Notes: generated by a model from the letters alone, not told the origin. Counted from the first letter of the stretch, positions 16,346-25,638 are shown. The stretch is 38,755 nucleotides of DNA from Clostridiales bacterium UBA5888 (GCA_002431965.1 DJEW01000039.1:1-38755), one strand, 5' to 3'. A program made the numbers and translations.

Positions 16346-16933
16346 ATGAAAAAACTGTATCTGGCAATTCTGCTTTGTCTGTGCATCCCTCTCACCGCCT
16401 GCGGCGGCACTGCCGCGCGCACAGGGTTTGACGCGCTGTCGGCGAAAATGCAGAACGCCTCCGCGCTCAGCTTTGAAGCGCGTATCCGCGCCGAGTATGA
16501 CGACAGCACGGCGGAGTTTACCCTTGCCTATGCCGAAAAGGACGGCGAGAGCACCGTCACCGTTATTTCCCCGGACATAATCCGCGGTGTGAGCGCGCAC
16601 GTGAAAAGTGGGGAGACCGCGCTGGAGTATGACGGCGTGATGCTCGACACCGGGTCCCTCGATTCGTTCGGGCTGTCGCCGATGTCGGCGCTGCCGCTGC
16701 TGACGCAGACGCTTCGCACGGGGTATCTCGACAGCGCATGGGATGACGGCGAAATGCGCTGCGCCATGCTTGTGCCGTCGGACGGCGTGAGCGTTGAGGT
16801 GCATATGGACAAATACACCGATACCCCGCTCACCGCGGAAATATCCTCCGACGGGCGCGTGCGCGTGTTCGCAGAGATCACGGGCTGGACGCTGACGGAC
16901 GGCGCGGCGGAAGAAAAGTCAACCGAGGAATAG
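16346..16933 (+). CDS. Small LolA-like secreted lipoprotein of unknown function
   Basis: 195 residues. MKKLYLAILLCLCIPLTAC is a signal peptide ending in a lipobox with Cys19. The mature part (FDALSAKMQNASALSFEARI, then alternating strands and AEISSDGRVRVFAEITGW) has the pattern of LolA/DUF4412-like half-barrel proteins, in which repeated strands pack on one helix. This is a fold guess, not a family match. It ends in an acidic tail. It is the first gene of a two-gene operon with alr, which starts 4 bases after its stop codon. A lipoprotein of this kind directly ahead of alr is common in related Clostridia, but its role is not known. Confidence 0.75.
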   Translation: MKKLYLAILLCLCIPLTACGGTAARTGFDALSAKMQNASALSFEARIRAEYDDSTAEFTLAYAEKDGESTVTVISPDIIRGVSAHVKSGETALEYDGVMLDTGSLDSFGLSPMSALPLLTQTLRTGYLDSAWDDGEMRCAMLVPSDGVSVEVHMDKYTDTPLTAEISSDGRVRVFAEITGWTLTDGAAEEKSTEE

Positions 16934-16936
16934 CTT

Positions 16937-18070
16937 ATGAACGATTTGCAAAAGAGAACCTGGGCGGAGATAAGCCTTGAAAACCTCCGCCATAACTATG
17001 AGGCGATACGCGCCGCCCTGCCCGACTCATGCCGATTTCTCGGCGTTGTGAAGGCGGACGCTTACGGTCACGGCGCGCTCGCCGTGGCAAGACTGCTTGA
17101 GAGCGTGGGGGCGGACTATCTTGCGGTGTCGTGCCTGGACGAAGCGCTGGAGCTTCGCCGCGGCGGCATTGCCATGCCCATACTCATTCTCGGGCACACG
17201 CCGCATGAATATGTCGGCACGCTCATTGAAAACGGCATCACCCAGACCGTCACCTGCCTTGCCAAAGCATTGGAATACTCCGAGGAGGCATCCAGGCTCG
17301 GCGGACGGCTGAAAATACATATCAAGCTTGACACCGGCATGTCCCGTCTCGGCTTTCTCGTAAATGGGGAGCATTTTGACGAGGGTGTGGACAATATTAT
17401 CCGTTCCTGCTCGCTCCCCGGTCTGGAGAGCGAGGGGATATACACGCATTTCGCCGTGTCGGATGAGCCGGGCGATGATGCCGAAGCATACACACGCGCG
17501 CAGTTTGCGCTCTTCATGCGCGTTGTGGCAGCTCTGAAGGAGCGCGGCGGCATCGAGTTTGTCATACGCCACTGTGCCAACTCCGGCGCCGTGGCGAGAT
17601 ACCCGGAAATGGCGCTGGACATGGTGCGCCCGGGGCTTCTTTTGTACGGCTACGGCGATACTGCCGGTCGGCTGGGGCTTTTGCCGTGCATGCGCCTTGT
17701 CACCACCGTCAGCACCATCAAGTTCTATGAGCCCGGCACGTCCGTCAGCTATGGACGGCGCTATATCACCGAGCGGCGCACACGCATGGGCGTGCTCGGC
17801 ATCGGGTACGCCGACGGGCTGCCGCGACTTATCTCGAATAAATGCGCGTTCTACGCCGGGGGCGGCTTTGCCCCACAGCGCGGCAGCATCTGCATGGATA
17901 TGTGCATGGTCGATCTGACGGATCTGCCGCAGGTTGACGTCGGCAGCGAGGTGGAGATCTTCGGGCGTATGAACGACATATATAAGCTCTCCGACGCGGC
18001 GCAGACCATCCCGTATGAGCTTTTGTGCGCCGTGTCCAAACGCGTGCCAAGGGTATATAAGGAATTTTAA
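16937..18070 (+). CDS. alr: Alanine racemase
   Basis: 377 residues. This PLP-dependent fold-type III enzyme interconverts L- and D-alanine and so supplies D-Ala for peptidoglycan. The PLP lysine is Lys39 in VVKADAYGHG, and the catalytic tyrosine of the partner subunit is Tyr272 in SVSYGRRY. Other family blocks are IKLDTGMSRLGF, HCANSGAVARYPEMALDMVRPG and QRGSICMDMCMVDLT. The start has weak ribosome-site support (CGAGGAATAG overlapping the previous stop), so translational coupling to the lipoprotein gene is likely. A strong terminator follows. Confidence 0.96.
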   Translation: MNDLQKRTWAEISLENLRHNYEAIRAALPDSCRFLGVVKADAYGHGALAVARLLESVGADYLAVSCLDEALELRRGGIAMPILILGHTPHEYVGTLIENGITQTVTCLAKALEYSEEASRLGGRLKIHIKLDTGMSRLGFLVNGEHFDEGVDNIIRSCSLPGLESEGIYTHFAVSDEPGDDAEAYTRAQFALFMRVVAALKERGGIEFVIRHCANSGAVARYPEMALDMVRPGLLLYGYGDTAGRLGLLPCMRLVTTVSTIKFYEPGTSVSYGRRYITERRTRMGVLGIGYADGLPRLISNKCAFYAGGGFAPQRGSICMDMCMVDLTDLPQVDVGSEVEIFGRMNDIYKLSDAAQTIPYELLCAVSKRVPRVYKEF

Positions 18071-18077
18071 AAAATGG

Positions 18078-18116
18078 GCGGAACGCACCGAAACCACTCG
18101 GTGCGCTCCGCTTTTT
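18078..18116 (+). terminator. Rho-independent terminator after alr
   Basis: GCGGAACGCACCGA pairs with TCGGTGCGCTCCGC (one mismatch) around a short loop and is followed directly by TTTTT (18112-18116). Confidence 0.88.
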
Positions 18117-18127
18117 CGGCAAAAAGC

Positions 18128-18156
18128 TTGTAATGTGTGGAATTAAATGATATACT
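18128..18156 (+). promoter_or_regulatory. Promoter of the FkbH-ACP-MBOAT gene cluster
   Basis: TTGTAA (18128-18133), a 17-base spacer, then TATACT (18151-18156). A leader of about 70 bases precedes the first start codon. No other promoter is obvious until the end of the cluster near 26982. Confidence 0.65.
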
Positions 18157-18229
18157 GTTTTTATGTGCGGTCTTGTCGCCGTAAGGTCGCCGAACTAAGA
18201 TTTTTCGATTCAGGAAGGGTGGTTTCCGC

Positions 18230-19957
18230 TTGAGCGACTTCAACACGCTGAAAAAAGCGGCGCGCAGATCCGACCCCGGCTTGCCTGCATACAAGCTTGC
18301 GGTCATCGGCAACTGTGCAACTCAGCACATATCCACAGCGATAAAGGGCGAGGCGTTTCTGCGCGGCTTGTCTATCGATGTTTTTGATGCGGACTATGAC
18401 CAGATCGACGCGCAGACCATGGACGCCGGATCAGAGCTGTACGCTTTCGCGCCCAACGCCGTTTTGCTGATAATGTGCACAGAAAAACTGTATGAGAGCT
18501 TTTGCTCCACCCCTGTGGAGAAGCGCTCATCCTTTGCCGACGATACCGCCGCGCGCATAAGGATGTACTGGACGCTTATATCCTCAAAGCTTCAGACCAA
18601 TATCCTGCAGTTTTCTTTCGCTTATCTCAACGACGGCAGCATGGGCAATTACGCTCTGCGCGAGCCGTGCTCCTTCCCATACCAACTTTCGAAGCTCAGC
18701 TTTCTGCTGTGTCAGTCCGCCGCCGAGAATAAAGGCGTCTTTCTTGTGGATATAAACGCCGTCCAAAGCCGGCTCGGCACGACGCGCTTCAAGGACGACA
18801 AGCTTTACTATGTTGCAAAAATGCCCTTTTCGCTGGAGGCGCTGCCGCACCTTGCCGAGCAGACCGTGAACATGATAACGGCGCTGCGCGGCAGCATAAA
18901 AAAATGTGTTATCGTCGATCTTGACAACACGCTGTGGGGCGGCGTCATCGGCGACGACGGGCTCGACGGGATTGAGATCGGTGAGCTTGGTACCGGGCAC
19001 GCCTTTTCCGAATTTCAGCTGTACCTAAAGGAGCTGAAAAAGCGCGGCATCATTCTCGCCGTGTGCAGCAAGAACAATGAGGACACCGCAAAGCTCCCGT
19101 TTGAAAAGCATCCGGAAATGGTGCTGCGGCTTGAAGATTTCGCGCTCTTCGTGGCAAACTGGCAGGACAAAGCCTCCAACATACGCTTTATTCAGCAGAC
19201 GCTCAACATAGGGATGGACAGCATCGTCTTCCTCGATGACAACCCGTTTGAACGCGGTGTTGTCCGCTCTCTGATCCCGGACATCACCGTGCCTGAGCTT
19301 CCAGACGATCCCGCGCTGTACCTTGACTACATACGCGGCCTTGACCTCTTTGAAACGGCGTCCTTCTCCTCTGCGGATGCAGACAGAACAGAGCAGTACC
19401 GTCAGGAGGCGGACCGCAGCGCCCTGGTGGCAAAATTTACAAGTTATGACGAATATCTCCGCGCGCTTGAGATGAGTGCACAGGCTGCGCCCTTCGATAA
19501 ATTCCACTATCCGCGCATCGCTCAGCTGACACAGCGCTCAAATCAGTTCAACCTGCGCACCGTGAGATACACCGAAAGCGAGATAGAGTCCGTTGCAAAC
19601 GACGACAGCCACATCACAAGATACTACTGTCTGCACGATAAATACGGTGATTACGGGCTTATCAGCGTCGTCATCATGGACAGGCGCGACGACGCCTCCC
19701 TCTTTATCAGCGAGTGGCTGATGAGCTGCCGCGTGCTAAAGCGCGGCATGGAGGAGTTCATTGTCAATGACATTATCCGCACAGCCAGCCAATGCGGCTG
19801 CACGAAGGTTATCGGCGAATACATCCCGTCTCCGAAGAACGCCATGGTCGCGGATCTTTACGAGCGCATGGGCTTTGAAAAATGCGGCGGATACTACATC
19901 GCGGATGTATCCACATATAAAATGCACAAAACAAATATTACGGAGGAATCAACATGA
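18230..19957 (+). CDS. FkbH-like HAD-IIIC phosphatase/acyl loader (glyceryl-ACP synthase type)
   Basis: 575 residues from a TTG start with CAGGAAGGGTGG just upstream. The N-terminal ~215 residues form the SGNH-like/Rossmann region typical of long FkbH proteins. The HAD domain has KKCVIVDLDNTLWGGVIGDD with Asp230/Asp232, AVCSKNNEDTA (motif 2) and SIVFLDDNPFERGVV (motif 3). A GNAT-like C-terminal domain (about 430-570) contains QLTQRSNQFNLRT and ADLYERMGFEKCGGYY. Characterised FkbH enzymes dephosphorylate 1,3-bisphosphoglycerate and attach the glyceryl group to the thiol of an ACP. The very next gene, overlapping by 4 bases, is an ACP, which fits this role. The family is well known from polyketide clusters, but there is no ketosynthase here, so a non-polyketide use of the acyl group is likely. 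Confidence 0.88.
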   Translation: MSDFNTLKKAARRSDPGLPAYKLAVIGNCATQHISTAIKGEAFLRGLSIDVFDADYDQIDAQTMDAGSELYAFAPNAVLLIMCTEKLYESFCSTPVEKRSSFADDTAARIRMYWTLISSKLQTNILQFSFAYLNDGSMGNYALREPCSFPYQLSKLSFLLCQSAAENKGVFLVDINAVQSRLGTTRFKDDKLYYVAKMPFSLEALPHLAEQTVNMITALRGSIKKCVIVDLDNTLWGGVIGDDGLDGIEIGELGTGHAFSEFQLYLKELKKRGIILAVCSKNNEDTAKLPFEKHPEMVLRLEDFALFVANWQDKASNIRFIQQTLNIGMDSIVFLDDNPFERGVVRSLIPDITVPELPDDPALYLDYIRGLDLFETASFSSADADRTEQYRQEADRSALVAKFTSYDEYLRALEMSAQAAPFDKFHYPRIAQLTQRSNQFNLRTVRYTESEIESVANDDSHITRYYCLHDKYGDYGLISVVIMDRRDDASLFISEWLMSCRVLKRGMEEFIVNDIIRTASQCGCTKVIGEYIPSPKNAMVADLYERMGFEKCGGYYIADVSTYKMHKTNITEEST

Positions 19958-20196
19958 GCAGAGATGAAGTTTTTGCGGCACTCGACGAGGTTTTTCAGGA
20001 CGAATTTGACGATGACACCCTCCATGTGACGGACGCCACGACCGCCGACGATATTGAGGATTGGGACAGCCTTGAGCATATCAACCTTGTCGTCGCTGTG
20101 GAGCGCCGCTTCGGTATAAAGTTTACAATGGGCGAAGTCACCGGCATGAAAAATGTCGGCGAGATGGTGGACATTATTCTTCAGCGCGCAAAATAA
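19954..20196 (+). CDS. Acyl carrier protein
   Basis: 80 residues, mostly acidic helices. The phosphopantetheine site is Ser39 in IEDWDSLEHINLVV, the WDSL form seen in stand-alone carriers of FkbH, DltC and aryl-carrier type rather than the fatty-acid DSLD form. Its start overlaps the FkbH stop (ATGA), so the two are translationally coupled, and MBOAT follows 3 bases after its stop. It most likely holds the acyl group as a thioester made by the FkbH protein (or by the transketolase pair) and presents it to the MBOAT protein at the membrane. Confidence 0.92.
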   Translation: MSRDEVFAALDEVFQDEFDDDTLHVTDATTADDIEDWDSLEHINLVVAVERRFGIKFTMGEVTGMKNVGEMVDIILQRAK

Positions 20197-20199
20197 GGT

Positions 20200-21726
20200 A
20201 TGTTTACGATAACGTCATTTGCGTTCTTCGTGTTTGTCGCCGCGGCGCTGGCGCTTTATTACGTGTTTCCGCGGCGCGGACAGTGGGTCGTGCTGTTTGC
20301 GTTCAGCCTGGCGTTCGTCTTCTTCTCTTCCGGTCCTGCCGCGTTTTTTTATGTTGCGGCGGATGTGGCGGCGGTGTATCTGGGCACGGTGCTGACGGAG
20401 CGCACGGACGATCCGCGCCGCAGGACGCTCTTTACCGCGCTCTCTGTCATAGTCGTGGTTGTCGTGCTGTTCCTGCTCAAATACAGCGCCAATATGCTTG
20501 AATACTTCGGCGGTATGCCTGACACCGCGCCCATTCCCGCTGCTCTGCGCAGCCTGGCTGCACCTATCGGCATAAGCTACTTTTCGCTTTCCGCCATCGG
20601 GTATATTCTGGATGTCAACTGGCGTACCTGCCGTGCAGAGCGCAATCCGCTGCGCCTCGCGCTGCTCATCCTGTGGTTTCCCGCGCTTGTCTGCGGTCCC
20701 ATCACGCGCTATGGCGACCTCTCTGAAACTCTTTTCGCAGCGCACCGTTTTGACTATGAAAAGTTTAAATCCGGTGCATATCGGATGCTGTACGGGCTTT
20801 TCAAAAAGCTCGTTATCGCAAACCGTCTCGCAATTTTTACCGGCACGGTTTTTTCACCCGTTTTCAACGAATACAAGGGGCTTTTCATCCCGACCGCCGC
20901 GCTTTTGTACGCATTTCAGATATATGCGGATTTCTCCGGCTGTATGGATATAATGCTGGGCGTGTCCGAAATGCTTCAGATACGTATGCCCGAAAACTTC
21001 CGGCAGCCGTTCTTCTCCCAAAGCCTGTCCGAATTCTGGCGCAGATGGCATATTACCCTCGGTCAGTGGGCAAAGGATTATGTGATGTATCCGCTTTTGA
21101 AAAGCCGCGCTTTTGTTGCACTCGGCGATCACGGCAAAAGGCTTCTCGGCAAAAAAACCGGCAAAAAGCTGCCGACTTATCTGGGCATGCTTGTTTTGTG
21201 GCTGGTTATCGGGCTCTGGCACGGCGGAACACCGAAGTATATCTTCGCCTGCGGTATCCTGCTGTGGTTTTTCATCGTCGGCGGGCAGATCTGCCAGCCG
21301 CTGTTTGATAGGCTCAGCACACTTCTGCATGTTGACAAAAGTCTGTTCGGCTACCGGCTCTTCGCCTCTCTGAGAACGCTTTTCCTCATGTGCGTGACGT
21401 GGATATTCTTTAATGCGCAGTCCGTTGCGCATGGGGTATGGATGCTGAAAAACTCCATTTCTGCCCACAATTGGTGGATCTTTTTTGACGGCAGCCTGTA
21501 CGAATTCGGCATGACGCAGAAGGATTTCACTGTTGCATTCATTTCTTTCATTATCGTGCTCTGTGTGAGCATTGCACAGGAGAAGGGCATAGATATGCGC
21601 GAAGAATTTGAAAAGCAGCAGCTTGTTTTCAAATGGATCGTGCTTTTGGGCGGTATATTTGCGATAATGGTGTTCGGAATATACGGTCCCGGCTATAACG
21701 CGGCAGACTTTATATACAGAGGATGA
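20200..21726 (+). CDS. MBOAT-family membrane O-acyltransferase (DltB/AlgI type)
   Basis: 508 residues with about ten or more hydrophobic helices. Family signatures are FQIYADFSGCMDI, EFWRRWHITLGQWAKDYV (His284) and VIGLWHGG with the catalytic His341. MBOAT proteins of this branch (DltB, AlgI, PatA) take an acyl group from a cytoplasmic carrier and pass it across the membrane to teichoic acid or an exopolysaccharide. The gene sits directly after the ACP and before two membrane-anchored SGNH-like proteins, the same functional set as DltC-DltB-DltD. No dltA-type adenylating enzyme is present, so D-alanine is not the likely cargo. Confidence 0.92.
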   Translation: MFTITSFAFFVFVAAALALYYVFPRRGQWVVLFAFSLAFVFFSSGPAAFFYVAADVAAVYLGTVLTERTDDPRRRTLFTALSVIVVVVVLFLLKYSANMLEYFGGMPDTAPIPAALRSLAAPIGISYFSLSAIGYILDVNWRTCRAERNPLRLALLILWFPALVCGPITRYGDLSETLFAAHRFDYEKFKSGAYRMLYGLFKKLVIANRLAIFTGTVFSPVFNEYKGLFIPTAALLYAFQIYADFSGCMDIMLGVSEMLQIRMPENFRQPFFSQSLSEFWRRWHITLGQWAKDYVMYPLLKSRAFVALGDHGKRLLGKKTGKKLPTYLGMLVLWLVIGLWHGGTPKYIFACGILLWFFIVGGQICQPLFDRLSTLLHVDKSLFGYRLFASLRTLFLMCVTWIFFNAQSVAHGVWMLKNSISAHNWWIFFDGSLYEFGMTQKDFTVAFISFIIVLCVSIAQEKGIDMREEFEKQQLVFKWIVLLGGIFAIMVFGIYGPGYNAADFIYRG

Positions 21727-21730
21727 TGCT

Positions 21731-22834
21731 ATGAGTAAAACAACTCGGCTTCTGCGCTTTGTCTGCTTTGCGCTCATATTTTTTCTTCTGTTCTCGGGCA
21801 TATCGACACTGCTGGTGTTCAAAAACTATCAGTGGAAGGATTTTCACGGATTTTACTCCGAAAAGCGTAATTCCCTTGATATATTATATCTCGGCGGAAG
21901 CGCGTGCTACATGTCGTGGTCGCCATATGAGGCATGGCAGGATAACGCATACACCTCCTATGCGCTCGGCGTTAGCAGCATGGTGTCTTTCTGCTATGAG
22001 CCTCTTATCAGCGAGGCTCTGACATACCAGACACCGCAGCTTCTCATCATCGACGTGCGCCCGTTTGTCTATACATATCAGAATCCTTCATCAGCGGTCA
22101 CATCGGCGATAACCTTCAACAGCTCTCTCCTGCCGCTGTCAGTCAACCGGCTGCCGGTCGCCGTCAGAAGCTATGGGCTATATAAGCAGGTCGTTGCCGA
22201 CGGCGCCTGGTCTGGCTCTGACGAAACATTTATGTCCCTGCTGCTCGACATCAGCCGTTTTCATTCTATGTGGCAAAAATTGGACGAAAGCTATTTCCCT
22301 CCGGGCGCAGATTCCCTGCAATATAACTATTCAAAGGGTTTCCATGGCGTTGCAGACGCGAATTCTGTTGCGCTGCGGGATAATTCCGCCGTCACCGCCG
22401 TCAGAGAGACAAATGCCTCCGCCTTGTCGGATCTGCTGTCGCTTCTGGATTACCTTGACCGCAAGGGCACAGACGCGCTGTTCGTCGTCGCGCCGTCCGC
22501 TGAAACTGCTGCGCAGAAAGAAGAATATAATTACCTCGCCTCTGTTGTCGAATCGAGGGGTTACGGATTTCTCGATGCCAACGATCATATCTCGGAAATG
22601 GCATTGAACGGCGATGCTGATTTCTGGAATGAAGACCACTTGAACATCTTCGGCGCAGAAAAATACACCGCATTCCTCTCCGATTATATAAGCCGCCGCT
22701 ATACGCTTAAAAACGATCATTCCGCCGCAGTGAACGCGGATTGGTCAACGGGGTGCGACGCTTGGCTTCGCGTCTCCGCTGCCATCAAGGCGCATGAGTT
22801 CAGCGTCGAGGACGGCACCATGGTGAGGGGTTGA
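21731..22834 (+). CDS. Membrane-anchored SGNH-like (DltD/AlgJ-type) protein, copy 1
   Basis: 367 residues. An N-terminal transmembrane helix (about 9-30) would place the rest outside. LYLGGSACYMSW (Ser57) is a block-I-like nucleophile motif, and the C-terminal NEDHLNIFGAEKYTAFL (His303) is the block-V-like segment that ends SGNH hydrolases. The usual DxxH is NxxH here (Asn300, His303). The middle holds NYSKGFHG and LLDYLDRKGTDALFVVAP. The layout resembles DltD and AlgJ/AlgX partners of MBOAT proteins, which complete transfer of the acyl group to the surface polymer. It follows MBOAT by 4 bases. Full sequence identity to DltD is not visible, so the function is inferred from layout and context. 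Confidence 0.75.
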   Translation: MSKTTRLLRFVCFALIFFLLFSGISTLLVFKNYQWKDFHGFYSEKRNSLDILYLGGSACYMSWSPYEAWQDNAYTSYALGVSSMVSFCYEPLISEALTYQTPQLLIIDVRPFVYTYQNPSSAVTSAITFNSSLLPLSVNRLPVAVRSYGLYKQVVADGAWSGSDETFMSLLLDISRFHSMWQKLDESYFPPGADSLQYNYSKGFHGVADANSVALRDNSAVTAVRETNASALSDLLSLLDYLDRKGTDALFVVAPSAETAAQKEEYNYLASVVESRGYGFLDANDHISEMALNGDADFWNEDHLNIFGAEKYTAFLSDYISRRYTLKNDHSAAVNADWSTGCDAWLRVSAAIKAHEFSVEDGTMVRG

Positions 22835-22870
22835 CCCGGTGCTTGTATTTTACAAAGAAAGGTCGGTCTA

Positions 22871-23988
22871 ATGAAGGCAAAAACGCGAAACCTTATTCGC
22901 TTTATCTGCTTTGTCCTTATTCTTATGCTCCTTTATTCCTCCGTGTCCTGCCTGTTTATTCCCAAGGACGATGAATGGAAAAACTTCCGAGGACTATATG
23001 CCGAGAGCAGAAACTCGCTGGACATTATTTATCTCGGCGGCAGCGTATGCATTGTCTCGTGGATGCCCTATGAAAGCTGGAGTGAGAGCGGGCTGACCTC
23101 CTATGCTTTTGGCAAAAGCAATTTTCCATCGTTCGCTTATGAACCGGTTATAAAGGAAGCTCTGTCGCGTCAAAGCCCACAGCTGCTTGTCATTGACGCG
23201 CGCCCGTTCGTATACACCTATACCGAACTGCACGACGACGTTCTTAGCGCAGTTCCGCTCATCTCCTGCCTGAAAGCCTTCTCACCGAACCGCCCCCCAT
23301 TGCCAGAATATGCTATGACATATATTCGAACGAGGTAGCGGAGGGAGATCGTGAGACCTCGTTTGAGACCTTTGCATCTATTTTTTTTGACATCGTCAGA
23401 TATCATATCAACTGGAGTTCATTGGATAGTTCATTTTTCCCAAATGTTGAGAACTCCCTTCCGCGCAATTACTCCAAGGGGTTTCTTGAAGTCGCTCGCC
23501 ATAAGGCGTTGACGCTGCGCGACAATTCCGGCGTAATTTCATCGAAAGCCGTGAACCCCCGCGCAGAGTCCGACCTTACAGCGCTGCTGGATTATCTGGA
23601 CAGAATCGGCATGGATGCGCTCTTTGTCGTTGCACCCTACGATGAACGTGCCGGTGAGAAAGCGCAGTATAACTATCTTGCCGGTATTATTGAAGACCGC
23701 GGGCAGCGCTTTGTCGATTTCAACGATTTTACCGATGAAATCGGCATTGACAGCAATAAGGATTTTTACAACGCCAACCATCTGTCCGTTTTCGGCGCGG
23801 AGAAGTACACCGCATATCTAAGCGGCTATATAAAGGAAAACTACAGCATTCAAAGCGTTCATTCGGATGCCGTGACCAGCAGCTGGGAGCGCGGCTATCC
23901 GCTGTGGAGCGAGAGGCTGAGCGCGCTGAAGGGTTCTGTCGCCGCGCTTATAGCCGAGGAAGATAAAGGAGACAGCAGCAATGAGTGA
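22871..23988 (+). pseudogene. SGNH-like protein, copy 2, interrupted by a frameshift in a C6 run
   Basis: A paralogue of the previous gene: TM helix at about 10-30, LGGSVCIVSWMPYESW (Ser58), RPFVYTY, LDYLDRIGMDALFVVAPYDE and NANHLSVFGAEKYTAYL. The frame breaks after KAFSPNRPP; the rest continues in another frame (ICYDIYSNEVAEGDRETSFETF). One added base in the CCCCCC run at 23293-23298 restores an uninterrupted 372-residue protein that aligns along its length with copy 1 (NRLPVAV against NRPPIAR). No other defect is seen, so this is either a phase-variable gene switched off, a fresh mutation, or a sequencing error. Like copy 1 it has NxxH rather than DxxH near the C-terminus. Confidence 0.8.
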
Positions 23989-24787
23989 ATATATAAGCTT
24001 CGGCACATGGAAGCTCCCATACGAAGACACGGCGGATATTATTTCAAACGCCGTTGCCGCCGGATTCCGGCACTTTGACACTGCCGCCGCCTATGCGAAC
24101 GAATCCGCAGTTGGCGATGGGCTGCTCTCATGCGGTATGCCGCGCGAGGCGCTTTTCGTTTCCGGGAAGCTGTGGACAACAAAGCGCGGTTTTGAAGCCG
24201 CCATGAAATCCTGTAAAAAGTCCCTGCGCAATCTGCGCCTTGATTATTTTGACCAGTATCTCATACACTGGCCCGCAACGGCGGCAACGGATGACGATTG
24301 GGCAGAAATAAACCGCGAGACGTGGGGCGCGCTTGAGCAGTTGAAAAAAGACGGCTGGGTGCGGCGCATCGGTGTGTGCAACTGCAGTGTGCGTGAGCTT
24401 GAAGCCCTCATTGACGGCGCGGAAATCGCGCCTGAAATAAACCAGCTGGAATTTCATCCCGGCTTCATGCAGGCGGAGAGCGTGGAATTCTGCAAGGCGC
24501 GCGGCATTTCCCTTGAAGCGTGGAGCGCGCTGGGGCACGGCAGTCTCCTGACTGACCCAACCGTTTTGAGCATTGCCGAAAGTCTTGACCGCACGCCGGC
24601 GCAGGTGATTTTGCGTTGGTGTCTTGAAAAAGGGATCAGTCCAATAACCAAAACCGTTTCACCGCAGCGGATGCGTGAAAATCTCGACGTGTCCGGATTT
24701 AAGCTGGATGCGGCGGTCATTGCGGCGCTCGACAATATAAATGGCGGCGCTTCCGTCAACTATGACGAATTTTTAAAAAGGAGCTGA
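23981..24787 (+). CDS. Aldo/keto reductase
   Basis: 268 residues. The catalytic tetrad of the AKR family is present: Asp33 and Tyr38 (HFDTAAAYANE), Lys63 (VSGKLWTT) and His96 (DQYLIHWPA). C-terminal NADPH-binding blocks are also present (SPITKTVSPQRMRENL). It resembles the AKR5-like 2,5-diketo-D-gluconate reductase group in length and motifs. The gene overlaps the end of the SGNH copy 2 reading frame by 8 bases, so it belongs to the same operon. Within the cluster it could reduce a keto group on a carrier-bound or free sugar-derived precursor; the substrate is not known. Confidence 0.92.
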   Translation: MSEYISFGTWKLPYEDTADIISNAVAAGFRHFDTAAAYANESAVGDGLLSCGMPREALFVSGKLWTTKRGFEAAMKSCKKSLRNLRLDYFDQYLIHWPATAATDDDWAEINRETWGALEQLKKDGWVRRIGVCNCSVRELEALIDGAEIAPEINQLEFHPGFMQAESVEFCKARGISLEAWSALGHGSLLTDPTVLSIAESLDRTPAQVILRWCLEKGISPITKTVSPQRMRENLDVSGFKLDAAVIAALDNINGGASVNYDEFLKRS

Positions 24788-25638
24788 TGGCAGCAATGGG
24801 CAGATATGAACATGACCTTTCAACTCTCCGCAAGGACATTTTTCTGACGGCTTACCGCAGTGGAATGGCGCATCTTGCGTCAGCCTTCTCCTGTGTGGAG
24901 ATAATTTACGCGCTATACTGCCGCAACGCCATGCGCCACGACCCCGCACATCCGGATTGGTCGGAGCGCGACAGATTCATCCTCAGCAAGGGACACGGCA
25001 GTCTCGCACTTTACACGGTGCTGTGCAAGTCCGGGTATTTTGGCATGGATACACTTGCCGGCTTCTGCACGCCAGACACCGCGCTCGGCGGTGAACCGAG
25101 TCTCTGCGTCCCGCTGGGTATAGAGGCGTCCACCGGCTCTCTGGGGCATGGGCTGTCGCTGGGCGTCGGCATGGCGCTGGCGTTCAAGGCAGACGGGACG
25201 TCACAGCGTGTGTTTGTGCTCCTTGGCGACGGCGAGTGCGAGGAAGGCTCCGTATGGGAGGCTGTGATGTCCGCGGCAAAGTACGGGCTTGATAATCTCA
25301 CCGTGATAATCGACAACAACCACATTCAGAAGATGGATACGCTGGAAAATGTGATGGGAATAAAAGACTGGCAGCAGCGCTTTGAAGCATTCGGCTGGGC
25401 GTGTACGCGCACGGATGGGCACGATGTCGACAGCCTTGTGACCGCTCTTGCCGCTCAGACCGGCGGCGGTCGTCCGCACGTGCTCATCGCCGACACAGTT
25501 AAGGGCAAGGGGCTCAGCCTCATGGAGAATAATCCCGCATGGCACTGGCGCATGCCCAACAGGCGCGAGCTGAAGGTTTTCATGAAAGAGCTTGACATTA
25601 CAGAGGAGGAGCTGGCACAATGCAAAGAGCATATATAA
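24787..25638 (+). CDS. Transketolase, N-terminal subunit (split type)
   Basis: 283 residues covering only the TPP-binding half of transketolase. SKGHGSLALYTVL, GSLGHGLSLGVGMA and the TPP motif GDGECEEGSVWE (147-158) ending in IIDNN (174-178) are intact. Split transketolases are common in Clostridia and archaea. The start overlaps the aldo/keto reductase stop by one base; an in-frame ATG at 24796 is an equally possible start, since AAGGAG (24778-24783) is 3 bases from the first and 12 from the second. The C-terminal half follows with a 19-base overlap. Its position inside an ACP-MBOAT cluster suggests a specialised role rather than the pentose phosphate pathway. Confidence 0.93.
   Translation: MAAMGRYEHDLSTLRKDIFLTAYRSGMAHLASAFSCVEIIYALYCRNAMRHDPAHPDWSERDRFILSKGHGSLALYTVLCKSGYFGMDTLAGFCTPDTALGGEPSLCVPLGIEASTGSLGHGLSLGVGMALAFKADGTSQRVFVLLGDGECEEGSVWEAVMSAAKYGLDNLTVIIDNNHIQKMDTLENVMGIKDWQQRFEAFGWACTRTDGHDVDSLVTALAAQTGGGRPHVLIADTVKGKGLSLMENNPAWHWRMPNRRELKVFMKELDITEEELAQCKEHI

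Noticed and set aside
18230..21726. A true dlt (D-alanylation) operon
   Set aside because: No DltA-type adenylation domain is present; the loader is FkbH-type and the rest of the cluster is unrelated to dlt.
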